From Methylocystis sp. MJC1 (GTDB lineage Bacteria; Pseudomonadota; Alphaproteobacteria; Rhizobiales; Beijerinckiaceae): a stretch of DNA of 64,000 nucleotides. The DNA is taken from assembly GCF_026427715.1 (NCBI RefSeq), contig NZ_CP107560.1:62001-126000 (forward strand). The letters run 5' to 3'. Within the stretch, counting starts at the first letter, position 1, and each line of letters opens with the position of its first letter. Shown piece by piece: positions 1-11,000 of the stretch. Made by a program: the position numbers and the translations under genes. The notes beneath the pieces were generated by a model that saw only the letters and a program-made list of their open reading frames with translations, was not told where the DNA came from and ran no database searches.

Positions 1-1159
1 TAGGGCTATGGCGAGAGCGAATGCTGGTGGCCATGGCGATTGGCTATCCGGACGCATCGCTGAGAACCACATCGCACTTTCGAAATCTCGAACAGGCATT
101 CTGGCCGCCATGGTGAAGCGCCCGGCAACGCCCGCGGCACGGCGGCAGCGCGTAGCCGAGGTTTTCGCAGTTCTTTCGGATCAAGCCCACTATCAAGGTC
201 GGCGGGATCGTGTCGCATCGCCTGGCCTGGATGGCACGATCCTCATCGATCGCCACGCCCCCAACATTCACCAACCGCGGCAATCTTGACCGTGATTCTG
301 GCCGCTGAGAGCGGGAGGCCCGTTGATCTCAGGTGGACTTCGCCGAGACAGGCCGCTTGTCCCGGCGCCTCAGCTGACGCCGAACAGCCCCGCTTGGTGG
401 GCGGGGGGTTGGGGTTTTCGGGATCAGTCCCGGTTCGGCCGGGACCAGATCAGCTGCAGGTCGATCTCGCCTTCGACCTCGACCAGCGTGGCGTAGATCG
501 GAGCAGGGAAGCTCGGATCGTCTAGCCTCTGCCCGAGGCATAATAGGCCTGAGCGTTGAGTGTGCAGGCCCGGTTGAGAACGGGGCGCCGCACCAAAACT
601 GCAGGGGAGTTGCCGCAAAAGCGAACTGCCCAGGAGCGGACATTCGCAACGTCCGGAAGGGGCCAAAAGCAGCCTTCCGCACAGGACCGCTTTGCGCCAA
701 AAGCGGTCCTCGCTTCCAAGGCCGAAAAGGTCTCGGACGGCGTGGCCTGGGTGGCGGTCGGCGCAGCCGCCTCCGCGCCGCTCTGGATGGATCGCCTTCG
801 AGAGATTTCGGAGCTCGCTGCGCTGGCCGGACCGATACTCGCGGTCGTCGCCGTCGCGCTCAAGGGCATCCTGTATTGCGTGCAAATCTGGAAGGAAATC
901 CGGTCGAAAGGATCCTCGCCCTCGGCCTGATTCTTATGCAATTTCCGCACAAAGGGACCCGCGCGGCGGCGACTGCGCAGGGTTTTTTACGGCGCTCAAG
1001 CTGCTATCCACTTGGTTATTGACCGATATAGTTAAAACTGAAGGCTCGAAATCAATTCCAACCAGCGATATTTTCCAGACGCACGTTTTTTGCGAAAGCA
1101 TTCCGGAAATGCGCAAAGAAATTCCCCCAAATGACGCGCGGTCAGGCCCGGCGCCGTAA
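1..1159. other. Left flank, no confident gene
   Basis: Overlapping short frames on both strands, none with a convincing ribosome site or recognisable family. The only coding-like signal is the last part of a plus-strand frame ending at 930, which encodes a hydrophobic stretch (about 720-925) like a small holin-type membrane protein. It lacks a good start because its upstream part is the dispersed hairpin repeat at 665-708. It may be a remnant. Confidence 0.4.
665..708. repeat. Dispersed hairpin repeat, copy 1
   Basis: A 44-bp unit that recurs at 7706-7749 with two mismatches. This copy contains a perfect 10-bp inverted repeat (ggaccgcttt / aaagcggtcc) around the loop gcgcca. A partial third copy lies at about 5171-5188. 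It behaves like an intergenic repeat of high-GC alphaproteobacteria and is often mistaken for coding sequence. Confidence 0.7.
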
Positions 1160-3679
1160 GTGGAGTTGAGTGCGGTGATTACAGGCTCCAATCGGCCTTT
1201 CTTGTCGCGCGTGTTTTCACGCCCTCACCCGGTCTCATTAGTTGTCCTTATTGCGCTGATTTGCTCGGACCTGGCTTTGGCCTGGGCGGCAGGTGGAGCC
1301 CCTAATGCACGCCAACACGCAGTCCAGACTCCGGAAAAAGCCTTTTGCTCCGCGCGGGGCATGGCGCAGGTCGAGGAGGAGATCTGTGAGCCGCCGGGCG
1401 AAAGCATTCTGCTCAGAATAACAAGCTGCCTCGCCGTTGGGATGGAAGCGGTTCTCATTCCAGACAGGCAAGGCGTCGTTTGCGCGGCCCCCAAGAAGGG
1501 CGGGGCATATCTGGATACGCCGCGCAAGGAGCGTGCGGAGCAGCCAAGATACCCCAACCCTCACAAAATCGACGTGCGTGTCGCCTGTGACGAGAAGAAG
1601 GGCGCGGCCGACGTCGATAAGCGGCTCCTGCCGCGTTCGGCGATCAAGGATTTGGTTCGCACAACCAAGGATAAAATTGATCCCCAGGGCATTCGGATAG
1701 TAGGAGGAATTTATTGCGACGGGCTGGATTTAAGCGGCGTGAGTCTGCCCTATTCACTTATCCTCGATCGGTCAATTTTCAACGGGGACGTGGTGGTAAG
1801 GAACTTTCGAACCGAGGGCGATCTATCTTTTGACAACGTCGTTTCTTACAAGAAATTCAACGTATCTAGAACCGAGATTTCCGGTACGCTCTGGGGCCAG
1901 GTCGCATTCTTTAAGCGGCTGGAGATCGAGAACAGCTCCATAGGTGGCTCTGTCCGGCTGAACGGCACGATAGTCGCGGGGACCCTGACCATCGATAGCG
2001 GGTCGATTCGTGGGGACGTCGACGTCTCGGCGTCGTTCTTTTCAAACCTAGAGATACTCAGGAACAACATCGCGCACGTTCTCGACCTAGGCCAGAGTCA
2101 GGCGCGATGCAGCTTCGACATACGCAAGAACGAAATCGGCGATGTAGTCGCGGTCCAGCTCGGCTTTGGAGAGGTCGAGCTTGTCGAAGGTGAAGTTGCT
2201 AGCGAGCCAAGCGAGAACATCTCTGAAACCGACATAGAAACCGAGGATCTTCATCCCAAGGTAAAACACGAGCATTTCCGTTTTAAGCGCGTCACCGACG
2301 ACGCGAATTTTGGCCGTCCCCTGCGTGGGCTTCCGAAGGATCCCTATGATCGCTATGAGGAGCCCGATTTCGGGACCGGAGCGATCATCAGGGGTCTGAA
2401 ACAATGCGTGTCTCAGCGCTCAATAAGGCAGGGGGCGCTTGTCCTAATCGACAACCACATCAAGTCTTCGCTTTGCATCCGGTCTTTCAGCTGGCCCACG
2501 GACTCCCAAGGTCGAACGCTTAAAGGTAATATCTACCTCAACGAAGCGGTCGTCGGCGGCGCGACCTGGCTGAACTTGACACGGACGCCCACGAACGCCG
2601 CGTCCGGCGCGGCAGAGCCAAGCTCCACCCAAACTCCGGGCCGGCCTGAGCTCAACATCTTCAATGTGAGTACCGGCACACTGGTTCTGAACTTTCGCCT
2701 TACCCAGCAGGATATCGCGCTGAAGGTGAACGGCCTACATTTCAACCGCATCTATGCCTCGCAGGAAGCCTGTGAATCTGCCCTTTCTCTGCGCGCCGGG
2801 AAACCGCTGCCTCAGCGGTCCGGAACAGCGCAGCAGCCCACTTTTCCGCCGACCCTTGAGTTGCCGACGGCCGAACAAGTCACGACTTGGATTAACAAAA
2901 ACGAATTCGCGCGCACACAGCAGCCCTTTGCTGAGTTTGTCACTGTTTTCGAAAGGGCGGGAAATGTGGAGGTCGCGACTGATCTAAAAATAAGGGCTTC
3001 AAATTTTGCGTGGTGGACATCTACCTGTAGCCTCCTGCCCGCTTCGTTAAAGCGTCGTTTCGGTTGGTGCGCGCCTGAAGGCGGCGTAAGCATCAGCAAT
3101 AACGACGCACAAGGGAGGACATCCGGTTCAGATTCGGTACCCTGGTATCAAACGGCTGCACGCTGGGTGGAGCAACTCATCCTTGCAATTTTCTATTTCT
3201 TTCTCGGGATATTAGCCGATTACGGGTACAGGCCCGAAAGAATCATCTGGTGGGTTATAGGCTTCGTCATCATCGCCTGGCTCTTTTTTAGATATGTCCT
3301 GAAGATCGTCGCATTCGGCGTCGAGGGCATCCCCGAAAGGATTAGGCCTGTTGGATTGGTCTTCCTTTTTGATCGGCTCCTTCCCGCGTACAGAATCAGA
3401 GAGGAAAACTACAAGATTGGTCGTTTTTTCATGCTCTACAACTCGGCGCACCACTCTGGAGAGAAGGAGATCAAGAGTCTGGGCCAGAGCTATAAGATCA
3501 CAGAAGCCACCCACGACTCTGGAGAGAAGGAGATCAAGCGTCTGGGGCATAATTATAAGATCACAGAAGCCACTCCGAATCTGAGCGAATGGGCCGAGCT
3601 ATCGCTTGACGTCTTGAAATTCGTTGGATTCGTATTTGCTATCTTTTTAGTCGCGGCGATTGGCCGACTGGTTCATTAA
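1160..3679 (+). CDS. Large secreted/membrane protein with beta-helix-like repeats, function unknown
   Basis: An 839-residue protein I cannot assign to a named family. The start is GTG; a second in-frame GTG five codons later is possible. Residues about 18-45 form a signal-like hydrophobic segment. Residues about 190-350 carry short repeated beta-strand motifs (alternating hydrophobic residues with Gly/Asp/Asn turns) like right-handed beta-helix or pentapeptide-type proteins. Near the C-terminus are two adjacent membrane segments (about 670-690 and 694-716) and a last one at 815-838. Between them lies a perfect-phase tandem 21-residue repeat. It is convergent with the DUF2235 gene. An envelope role is inferred only from topology. 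Confidence 0.7.
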   Translation: MELSAVITGSNRPFLSRVFSRPHPVSLVVLIALICSDLALAWAAGGAPNARQHAVQTPEKAFCSARGMAQVEEEICEPPGESILLRITSCLAVGMEAVLIPDRQGVVCAAPKKGGAYLDTPRKERAEQPRYPNPHKIDVRVACDEKKGAADVDKRLLPRSAIKDLVRTTKDKIDPQGIRIVGGIYCDGLDLSGVSLPYSLILDRSIFNGDVVVRNFRTEGDLSFDNVVSYKKFNVSRTEISGTLWGQVAFFKRLEIENSSIGGSVRLNGTIVAGTLTIDSGSIRGDVDVSASFFSNLEILRNNIAHVLDLGQSQARCSFDIRKNEIGDVVAVQLGFGEVELVEGEVASEPSENISETDIETEDLHPKVKHEHFRFKRVTDDANFGRPLRGLPKDPYDRYEEPDFGTGAIIRGLKQCVSQRSIRQGALVLIDNHIKSSLCIRSFSWPTDSQGRTLKGNIYLNEAVVGGATWLNLTRTPTNAASGAAEPSSTQTPGRPELNIFNVSTGTLVLNFRLTQQDIALKVNGLHFNRIYASQEACESALSLRAGKPLPQRSGTAQQPTFPPTLELPTAEQVTTWINKNEFARTQQPFAEFVTVFERAGNVEVATDLKIRASNFAWWTSTCSLLPASLKRRFGWCAPEGGVSISNNDAQGRTSGSDSVPWYQTAARWVEQLILAIFYFFLGILADYGYRPERIIWWVIGFVIIAWLFFRYVLKIVAFGVEGIPERIRPVGLVFLFDRLLPAYRIREENYKIGRFFMLYNSAHHSGEKEIKSLGQSYKITEATHDSGEKEIKRLGHNYKITEATPNLSEWAELSLDVLKFVGFVFAIFLVAAIGRLVH
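3454..3579 (+). repeat. Tandem 63-bp repeat inside the beta-helix protein gene
   Basis: Two direct copies (3454-3516 and 3517-3579) encode two copies of a 21-residue charged unit beginning SGEKEIK and ending KITEAT. The copies differ at a few bases only, so the duplication looks recent. It lies between the second and third C-terminal membrane segments. Confidence 0.85.
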
Positions 3680-3732
3680 GAAGCAAAGACTTCGTCTGTT
3701 GAGTTCTGACACGCGGCTCTGGATGCAGCCGA

Positions 3733-4866
3733 TTATGGAACATTCCTTGGGTGGTAATCTGGGTCGACTCCCGTTTTCTCTATAAGGGCGCTTACATCCG
3801 CATCTGTCCGGATTGGACGGATGTAGTCGCCATCCCAAAGGATATTTCTTACGAGCGCCTGGACGTCTGTCGGATAAACTGATTTTAAGCCGAGTAAATA
3901 TGGCGCTTTAACCATTAGAGCAGTTGCAATTCGATAAGCCATTGTTTGACTGTTTTCGGGCTTTTGCGTCGGATCCGGCCCAAAGGGTCTGTCCTCGGAA
4001 AGTTTAACGTCTGCGAAGTTTTTGAGCGTCAAGCCGTTTTCCTCGGCCCGCGCGGCCATCCATTGCAGAGCGTAATCGGACAGCCCGTGCCGCTCATAGC
4101 CACCGCCAACATTGGAATGGACTCCGGGAAACCATCGTTCTGCGTATAGGGGAAAACCACGTTTGGAGTCAGCCATGCTCTCCGAATTGCGCCCCCTATG
4201 ATATTCAGTGAGGAGCATTGGCGTAGGGCGGAACGGCCAGCGACGTTCATCAGCCGCCAGGGCGTGATAAGCGGCTTCGACGCTCTCGCTGAGCGTAACG
4301 TCGTGAAAGCCCGTCTTGAAAAATCTGGCGAGCAATCGACCCAGGATTTCACCGTAGGGTGCGCCGAGCGCACCTACTGTGTCCCAAACGCCAAGAAAAC
4401 GAATTTTTGTCGGATAGGGATTGCAGTTGCATATCCGAAAACTCTCAGCTTCCTTGCCGTTCGGCTTCCAGGGGTCACTTTTGTCCTTGTAGTAGTTATA
4501 AGCTATCGAAACGAGAGGAAGGTTGAAACGGTAAAGGACTCCAAAGTTGTGAATTAGACCGGCGATGCTGCGCGCAGTGTAAGCGCCTCGACTGAAACCG
4601 AATAAATATATCTGATCACCCACTTCATAGTTGCTGACTATAAATGCGTAAGCGTCTTTGATGTTTTCCGATATTCCAAAACCGAAAGCGCCGCCAATTA
4701 ATTTCTCATCTTTTCGCGTGCCAACTCCTGCAATGTAATGGATGATCTGGGGATTGCCATCTCGATCTTTGAAGTCGGTCGCTTGCAACATTCGCACAAC
4801 GTTTGTGCCGTGCTTGGTTGGCTCATTCCAGGTGCCATCGCAAAATATCACAAGCTTTTTTGGCAT
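3733..4866 (-). CDS. DUF2235 alpha/beta-hydrolase (Tle1-like phospholipase family)
   Basis: A 377-residue protein starting at ATG 4866, with GGAG six bases upstream; a longer frame to 4983 has no such signal. It opens with the family signature FCDGTWN. It carries the nucleophile elbow GFSRGAY (Ser near residue 91), then GVWDTVGALG (acid Asp) and GVHSNVGGGY (His), a complete lipase-like triad. DUF2235 proteins include type VI secretion phospholipase effectors (Tle1) and stand-alone hydrolases. No secretion-system gene is visible here, so effector status is open. There is no signal peptide. It converges on the beta-helix protein gene with about 50 bp between stop codons. Confidence 0.85.
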   Translation of the reverse strand: MPKKLVIFCDGTWNEPTKHGTNVVRMLQATDFKDRDGNPQIIHYIAGVGTRKDEKLIGGAFGFGISENIKDAYAFIVSNYEVGDQIYLFGFSRGAYTARSIAGLIHNFGVLYRFNLPLVSIAYNYYKDKSDPWKPNGKEAESFRICNCNPYPTKIRFLGVWDTVGALGAPYGEILGRLLARFFKTGFHDVTLSESVEAAYHALAADERRWPFRPTPMLLTEYHRGRNSESMADSKRGFPLYAERWFPGVHSNVGGGYERHGLSDYALQWMAARAEENGLTLKNFADVKLSEDRPFGPDPTQKPENSQTMAYRIATALMVKAPYLLGLKSVYPTDVQALVRNILWDGDYIRPIRTDADVSALIEKTGVDPDYHPRNVP

Positions 4867-5545
4867 GAGTCGCTCCAAAAAAAGGCAAAGACCTCCGGTA
4901 CTTTCGGTGCTACCCCTTTGGCGTCTTCTAGGGCGGGTCCGTGGCGTGCTTATCGCGCCCGACAGCCTCATTTTTTTAAGCATAACGCAGAAAAGCTAGT
5001 GTACTGCGCCTTTGTTGGCTGGACCGTGGTTGAGCACAACAGCGTCCGCCTCTGGCCCATTCACGAAGATGACCCCCGTGTCTCAAACACGGCTTTTATC
5101 GCTTCTAGTGGTAAAAATCTAACGCTTGGGACCCGGCTCCAAGTCTCTGAGAGACGATTTCTAAGTCAGCAATGCGCCAGAAGCGGTCGTTGGCTGATCC
5201 AGAAAGCCTCTCTCCGGAAGGCACGGCAACCATCTCCCAGGGGGCTCGTGACACGTCCGGTATTGCGAGTTCCGACAAACCCGTCAGCGCGCGAGCGCCG
5301 CTTGCGCGTCCTCTCGATCGCAAATGGGAACAAAGGAAATCGGGTTTTCGCACGATTATTTGCGCATCATGAGGAAGAGCGGCTTCCGTGAGTTAGGGGC
5401 CGGCCATCTTAACCTGTCGGCGTACTCCAGATTCCGCAGGAAAGCGCCGCGACCTCGGATTGACGGGCGCGGCGCTATTTTGGCTTTAGGGTATTCGTTG
5501 CTGCTCCCAAATTCATCGAGTTTCTTTTCCACAAACGCGCAACGC
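4867..5545. other. Intergenic, no gene supported
   Basis: No frame here has a recognisable product. A partial copy of the dispersed hairpin repeat (about 5171-5188, gcgccagaagcggtcg) is the only structure I see. The first bases hold the upstream region of the DUF2235 gene. Confidence 0.5.
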
Positions 5546-5902
5546 TCAGCCTGCGGCCTGAAGCTGCGCCAGTGCTTTCTTCGCTAAAGCGGCACCCCTG
5601 CGAGAATAGCTCAGAAAATGCGTCCCGTAGGCGATCCTGCGTGCGCGGCGCAGATAGCGGATCGCTTTCTTGACATGCGAATTAGCGTGTGCCCTTTGCG
5701 CCATCACAGCGTGATCGATCGCGTTGTCGATGTGCTGGACGAAAGAAGAGCTGTGTTGGGGCTCCTCGCCGTATGGGATGGCCTTGTTAATCTGGGCTAT
5801 CGCTTGGGCGATATGATTCTCGGCGGCGAGCCCGATCCCAGGGGCGACAAGTGTTGTCAGCGCGAGACCAACCGAAGCGCGTAGGAATCCACGTCTCAGC
5901 AT
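5546..5902 (-). CDS. SmbP-like small metal-binding protein, Tat-exported
   Basis: A 118-residue protein. I place the start at ATG 5902 because GGAG lies about six bases upstream; ATG 5914 overlaps that signal. It begins with a twin-arginine signal (RRGFLRA, then a hydrophobic core ending near GLAAE), so it should be folded before export to the periplasm. The mature part is helical with regularly spaced His residues (HIAQAI, HSSSFVQHIDNAIDHAV, HANSHVKKAI), resembling the four-helix small metal-binding protein SmbP of nitrifiers and methanotrophs. Metal binding (copper or similar) is inferred from the family. It is monocistronic. Confidence 0.65.
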   Translation of the reverse strand: MLRRGFLRASVGLALTTLVAPGIGLAAENHIAQAIAQINKAIPYGEEPQHSSSFVQHIDNAIDHAVMAQRAHANSHVKKAIRYLRRARRIAYGTHFLSYSRRGAALAKKALAQLQAAG

Positions 5903-5914
5903 ATTCCGCTCCAT

Positions 5915-6656
5915 AGTGAATAAATTGCGGTCAAACCGCCAATTGCCGTTCTTGCGTGCACGATGGCGCACATCGAGCTACGTAGTGCGTAGCCGCGAAA
6001 ACCAAAGGGCTGGCTAGAGCATTAGCTGGAGAGCAGTGCGGGCGCGTGGGCGCGAGTGGATATGCCTTACCTTGGCGGCTCAATCGAGATTGGCTCGGCG
6101 GCTCGAAGTCAAACCTCCCCCATCTCGCCACAAGCATTCGCTGACAGAATTAGTGAACGTCGGAGACAAACGGAAGGTCGGTATCCACTTCGTTCGGTAC
6201 TGCCGCGAAACAGCAGCAAGCCCCAACTTCCATACGTTCAGGGGAATGGCGTCTGCCAAGGCAATTGGAAAATTTTGTTGATGTCCATCAACAAACTTCG
6301 CCGCCGAGGGAGTTCCATCATTCTCGCTTTATTTGATGCGAACGGGGTCTAGTTCACGCAACTTTGCTCGTGAAGGATAGCAGGCTTCTGCTCATGGGAA
6401 GTGACTTGGCTCGGCTCGGCTCGGCTCGGCGCTAACGACAGCTTCTTGTGCGCGTCGCAGTAAATAGCCTCCGATGAGCATTCGCAACCGCAGAACCGAA
6501 AGGTCGTGTCCCAGCGAGTGGTGTAGCTGAGCTGGAGCAAGCCGCTCGCGACGCGCGCTTTTTATAGCGCCGTAGCGAGCGAGCGGCTTGCGGTGATCAT
6601 CGACGATTCGCCGGTAGGATCGGGTTGCGAACACCAACGCAACCGAGGAACTGCCG
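5915..6656. other. Intergenic region upstream of IS256 remnant
   Basis: Several overlapping frames, none convincing. It contains the simple repeat at 6408-6430. The last 100 bp are probably the left end of the truncated IS256-type element, but no terminal inverted repeat can be paired because the right end is missing. Confidence 0.45.
6408..6430. repeat. Simple repeat (ggctc)4
   Basis: Four tandem ggctc units plus ggc, in non-coding sequence. A slippage-prone tract with no gene obviously controlled by it. Confidence 0.85.
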
Positions 6657-7469
6657 ATGACCGATGAGATGATGAACCTGCGCGCGCTTGTGGAGAAGGC
6701 CCCCGACGCCGATATTTTGCGCGAGATGATCGGCTTCGCCGCCGAGCGGCTGATGGAGCTGGAGGTCGGCGCGTTGACCGGCGCGGCCTACGGCGAGAAG
6801 AACCCCGAGCGGCTCGCCCAGCGCAACGGCTACCGCGACCGGACCTGGGAGATGCGCGCCGGCGCCGTCGAGCTGCGCATCCCCAAACTACGCAAGGGCA
6901 GTTATTTTCCCGGCTTTCTGGAGCCGCGGCGGATGGCCGAAAAGGCGCTGACCGCCGTCATTCAGGAAGCCTACATCCAGGGCGTCTCGACGCGCTCGGT
7001 GGACGACCTCGTCAAGGCCATGGGCATGAGCGGCGTCTCGAAGAGCCAGGTCAGCCGGTTGTGCGAAGAAATCGACGAGCGGGTGAAGGCGTTCCTCGAG
7101 CGGCCGATCGAAGGCGACTGGCCCTACCTGTGGATCGACGCGACCTATGTGAAGGCGCGGCAAAACGGCCGCGTCGTCTCGCTGGCGACAATCATCGCGG
7201 TGGGCGTCAACGCCGACGGCAGGCGCGAAGTTCTGGGCATGGACATCGGTCCTTCGGAAGCCGAGACCTTCTGGACTGAGTTTCTTCGCAAGCTCCGTCG
7301 CCGGGGCTTGCGCGGCGTCAAGCTCGTCGTGTCCGATGCGCACGAGGGACTGAAGGCGGCGGTCGCCAAGGTTCTGCAATCGACCTGGCAGCGTTGCCGC
7401 GTCCACTTCATGCGCAACGCGCTCGCCCATGCCGGCAAGAGCGGCAGGCGCGTCGTCTCCGCCTTCATC
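6657..7469 (+). pseudogene. IS256-family transposase, 3' truncated
   Basis: The first 271 codons match the MULE/IS256 Mutator-like transposase pattern: an N-terminal dimer/DNA-binding part, [12 protein letters not shown], then YLWIDATY (first Asp, about residue 160) and VVSDAHEGL (second Asp, about 225). A full protein is about 400 residues; homology stops near 7469 and the frame runs on into unrelated sequence to 7529. The C-terminal part with the catalytic Glu is gone, so it should be inactive. Confidence 0.88.
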
Positions 7470-7705
7470 TTACGGGAACCGAAGCCAAAAGGGGTTTCCA
7501 ATTGTTGCTGTGTTCCTGGACGCCTATGAAACGACGACCAGCATCCTGCCGTGCTTGGATAATACCACCTGTGGCGTCGGGTTGGCGAATGATCCCCCTT
7601 GTTTTGGTCATTTCGATCCCGCAATCCTTTCTTTGGCCGAAGCGCAAATTTCAGCTTTACGGGCATTACAAATCAAAATTGAGGCGTGAAGGACCGGTTT
7701 GGGTT

Positions 7706-7749
7706 AAAAGCAGCCTTCCGCACAGGACTGCTTTGCGCCAAAAGAGGTC
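7706..7749. repeat. Dispersed hairpin repeat, copy 2
   Basis: Same 44-bp unit as 665-708 with two mismatches, which fall in the stem and weaken the hairpin. It lies in the non-coding stretch 7470-8003 between the broken transposase and the HNH-NACHT gene, where I see nothing else. Confidence 0.7.
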
Positions 7750-8003
7750 GCTCCGGCCGGCTCGAAATGTGCGAAAGGGGACGCTCCTAGTGCAGGCTGA
7801 AGCGAGCGCTCTCGCCGATAGCGGCGCACGCATGGGGCCAGCGAACCAAGAAGGCCAAGCGGACGCAAGCGCCGTCGGCTGCTGGACGCCAACCGAAACG
7901 ATTCTGGAGATCGGCCAAGTCGAGCGCTATTCAGCGGGATGCGCTGAAGTGCTAGAGTCAACGCAGCCGCCGACGAGGCGGCAATTCCGAGCAACCCGCG
8001 TCG

Positions 8004-11000
8004 ATGGCAAGAAACGGCAACAGAGACAATTTCACGCCGAAGACGAAGCGCCAGATCGCGAAGCGCGCTGGATGGCTTTGCTCAGATCCGGATTGCAGGC
8101 GTCCCACGGTCGGCGCGGCTTCCGACGGCGATGGCGAAATCATGCTAGGCGAAGCATCCCACATCTGCGCCGCCGCGGCGGGCGGCCCGCGCTTTGATGC
8201 CGGAATGAGCGAGGCCGAACGCCGCTCCGCGAAAAACGGGATCTGGATGTGCAAGCTGCACGGAAAGTCTGTCGACTCGGACGATCCAAAGTTCACCGTC
8301 GAGCTGCTGCGCGACTGGAAGAAGCAGGCGGAAGAGCATTCTCACCGCAGCGTTCTCTACAATGAAGCGGCGCGGCCCACCAAAGTCTCGGAAGGCGAAC
8401 TTACGAAGCGACTGCATGCGGCGGCATCCGCCGATGTCGATGTGTTCCGTCGCTCCGAGAGATGGCCGTCCACGGACGTGGCACTGACAGTGCAGATGGC
8501 GGAGCTGGACAAGACCGTGCAGACTTCCGCGCTCGCGCGCGCATTGAGCGAACTTGGCGATCTGGTCCTCGTCGCGCCACCCGGCATGGGCAAGACATCG
8601 ACGCTGCTGCAAGTCGCGGAAGGACTGGTTGCTCACGGCGAAACGCCCGTTTTCGTGCCGCTTGCGGACTGGGCGACCGAAAACAAGACGCTGCTCGATT
8701 CCATTCTGGGCCGCGTGACCTTTCGCGGAAGGACCACCGAAGACGATTTCCGCGCGGTAGCGCAAAAACCCGGCGTCTACCTGCTGCTCGATGGCTGGAA
8801 CGAACTTGACGGTGAAGCGCGGCGGCGTGCGACCGCCGAACTGAAGCGCCTTCAGGCAGATTTGCCGGAGCTTGGGCTTTTCGTATCGACGCGCAAGCAG
8901 TCGCTCAATGTTCCCTTCGACGGCGCGGTGGTCGAGCTTCAGCCATTGGGCGAAGCGGAGCAAATCGAAATCGCGCGGGAATTGCGCGGCGACGACGGTG
9001 CGCGGATCGTCGATGAAGCGTGGCGCACGTCGGGCGTGCGCGAGCTGGTCAGCATCCCGCTTTATCTGACCGCGTTGCTCTCATTGCCGGACGACCAGCC
9101 ATTTCCGAAGACTAAAGAGGAAATCCTGCGCCGCTTTGTGCAGGCCCACGAACAGCAAGCGGATCGCGCCGAGCCGCTGAAGGATGCCGCCAAGGGCCTC
9201 CAGACCGAGTTTCTGAGTGCACTGGCGGTGACGGCGACGCAAGCCGCCAACCCCTCCATCCCGGAGACAAACGCCCGCCGTTCGGTCGCGCAGACGAACG
9301 ACTGGCTCCTCAAGGACGGGCAGCTCACCATCAAGCTGCAAACGACGGACGTGCTAGATGCGCTCGTCAGTCATCATGTGCTGGTGCGAACGGGCGAGCC
9401 CTCCGGATATTCATTTCAGCACCAGCAGTTTCAGGAATGGTATGCTTCGAACGATGTCGAGCGCGCAATGCTCGAAAGCGTCGCCGACACGAACGCGCTT
9501 CAAAAGCTGAAGGCCGACATCCTGAACGCGATGCCGTGGGAAGAACCGATCCTATTCGCCGTAGAGCGCATGGCGCGCGGTGATGCGCGCCAGCAGAAAG
9601 CTTGCGCCGCAGCGATCCTTGCCTCGTTCGAGGTCGATCCAATCTTTGCGGCGGAGATGATTTTCCGCGCGACCGATCCTGTGTGGGAGGAGATTTCCGA
9701 GACCATTCAGAAGCTCGTGCGGCGCTGGCACGCGCCGGGAAAAGTCGATCGCGCTGTGCGCTTCATGATCACGTCGGGCCGTCCCGAATTCCGGGATCTT
9801 GTTTGGCCGCTCATTACGAACGAAAACGACCAGAAAAATCTTCTGGCCTTGCAGGCTGCCCGCCGCTTCCGTCCCTCCGTGCTCGGACCGGACGCCGTGA
9901 AGGACATCCTCGCGTTGCCAGTCAAGGTACGCGAGACGGTCGTTGCCGAAATTGCTTACAGAAGCGGAATGGACGGCCTCGACCTTGCTGCACTGATCGC
10001 GAAGAGCGATCCTAATCCCGAATTGAAGGCTGCAGCCGTCGGCGGAATGTCCTTCCGCCGCGCGGGCCGCCATGTCGCGGACGTATTGAGCACGGCCGAT
10101 GATGACGCCTTCGACCTCGTCTACCGCAGGGGCCACCTCGAAGAGATCGACGTCAAGGCTGTGCAGGACCGGCTCGCGGCGGCGCATGCGCGCGCTGAAA
10201 GGAAAGTTTCCGATTACGAGCGGTTGCGCGAGATTGTGTACGCGCACGATGGCAAAGATCATAGCGCGGAGCTGACCGCGCTCGTCGCGACCATTGAAGT
10301 TGAAGGCAAGAATGACGCCGAGCTCGGGCTAATCCACGAGGCTCGCAAGCAATACGAGAAAGCGGTTGCGCTGGGATTGCTCAAGCGTCTGCGCGAGGGA
10401 CGCAAGCTGTTCTACGGCGCGGACAATATCTTGGCTGCTTCCGGAATCGTGGTCGAAGACGATGCCCTTCTGGAGATGGTACTATCCCCGCAAGAGCGCA
10501 TGGACAGCAGCGTCGAGGCCGCCGCGTCTATCCTCGGTCCTGTTAGCGTCGGCAAACTCATCGATGCCAAGCTCGCCATCTTCGCCGAGATAACGAAACT
10601 CGGCAAATACGAGAAAAGCTTGAGCGACCGATACTACGGCCTTCGTGATCGTATCGCGCACGCGCCCGGAGCGAGCCTCGTGGCCGCCGTACAGGCGCGC
10701 GCAGCGGCGGCCAGCAATGAAGACATCCGCGAACTCTCGGAATTGCTGTGTCGCCCTGATGAGAAAGACGATAGAGCGCGCCCATTTCCGCACGAAGCGC
10801 ATGCGGCGATTGCGCAGCTGGCCGAGCAATGGGGCGAGCGGCTGATCGCGAGTGGCGATAACGCAATGCGCAGGCAACTGTCCGCCGTTGCCAGTCTGAT
10901 CGGCCATTTTCCGTCTGTCGCGCTGCTGCCGATGCTCCAGCGGCTGCTAGACGACGAATTGCGCCGTTACCGGGACTTCCGCCAGCAAGCCGAGGACGAG

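Noticed and set aside
1..300. Short genes at the left edge on both strands
   Set aside because: Overlapping frames with no family, no ribosome site and no preference between strands.
7394..8197. 267-codon frame across the end of the IS256 remnant and the HNH-NACHT start
   Set aside because: Low-complexity, crosses the dispersed repeat and overlaps two genes with recognised domains.
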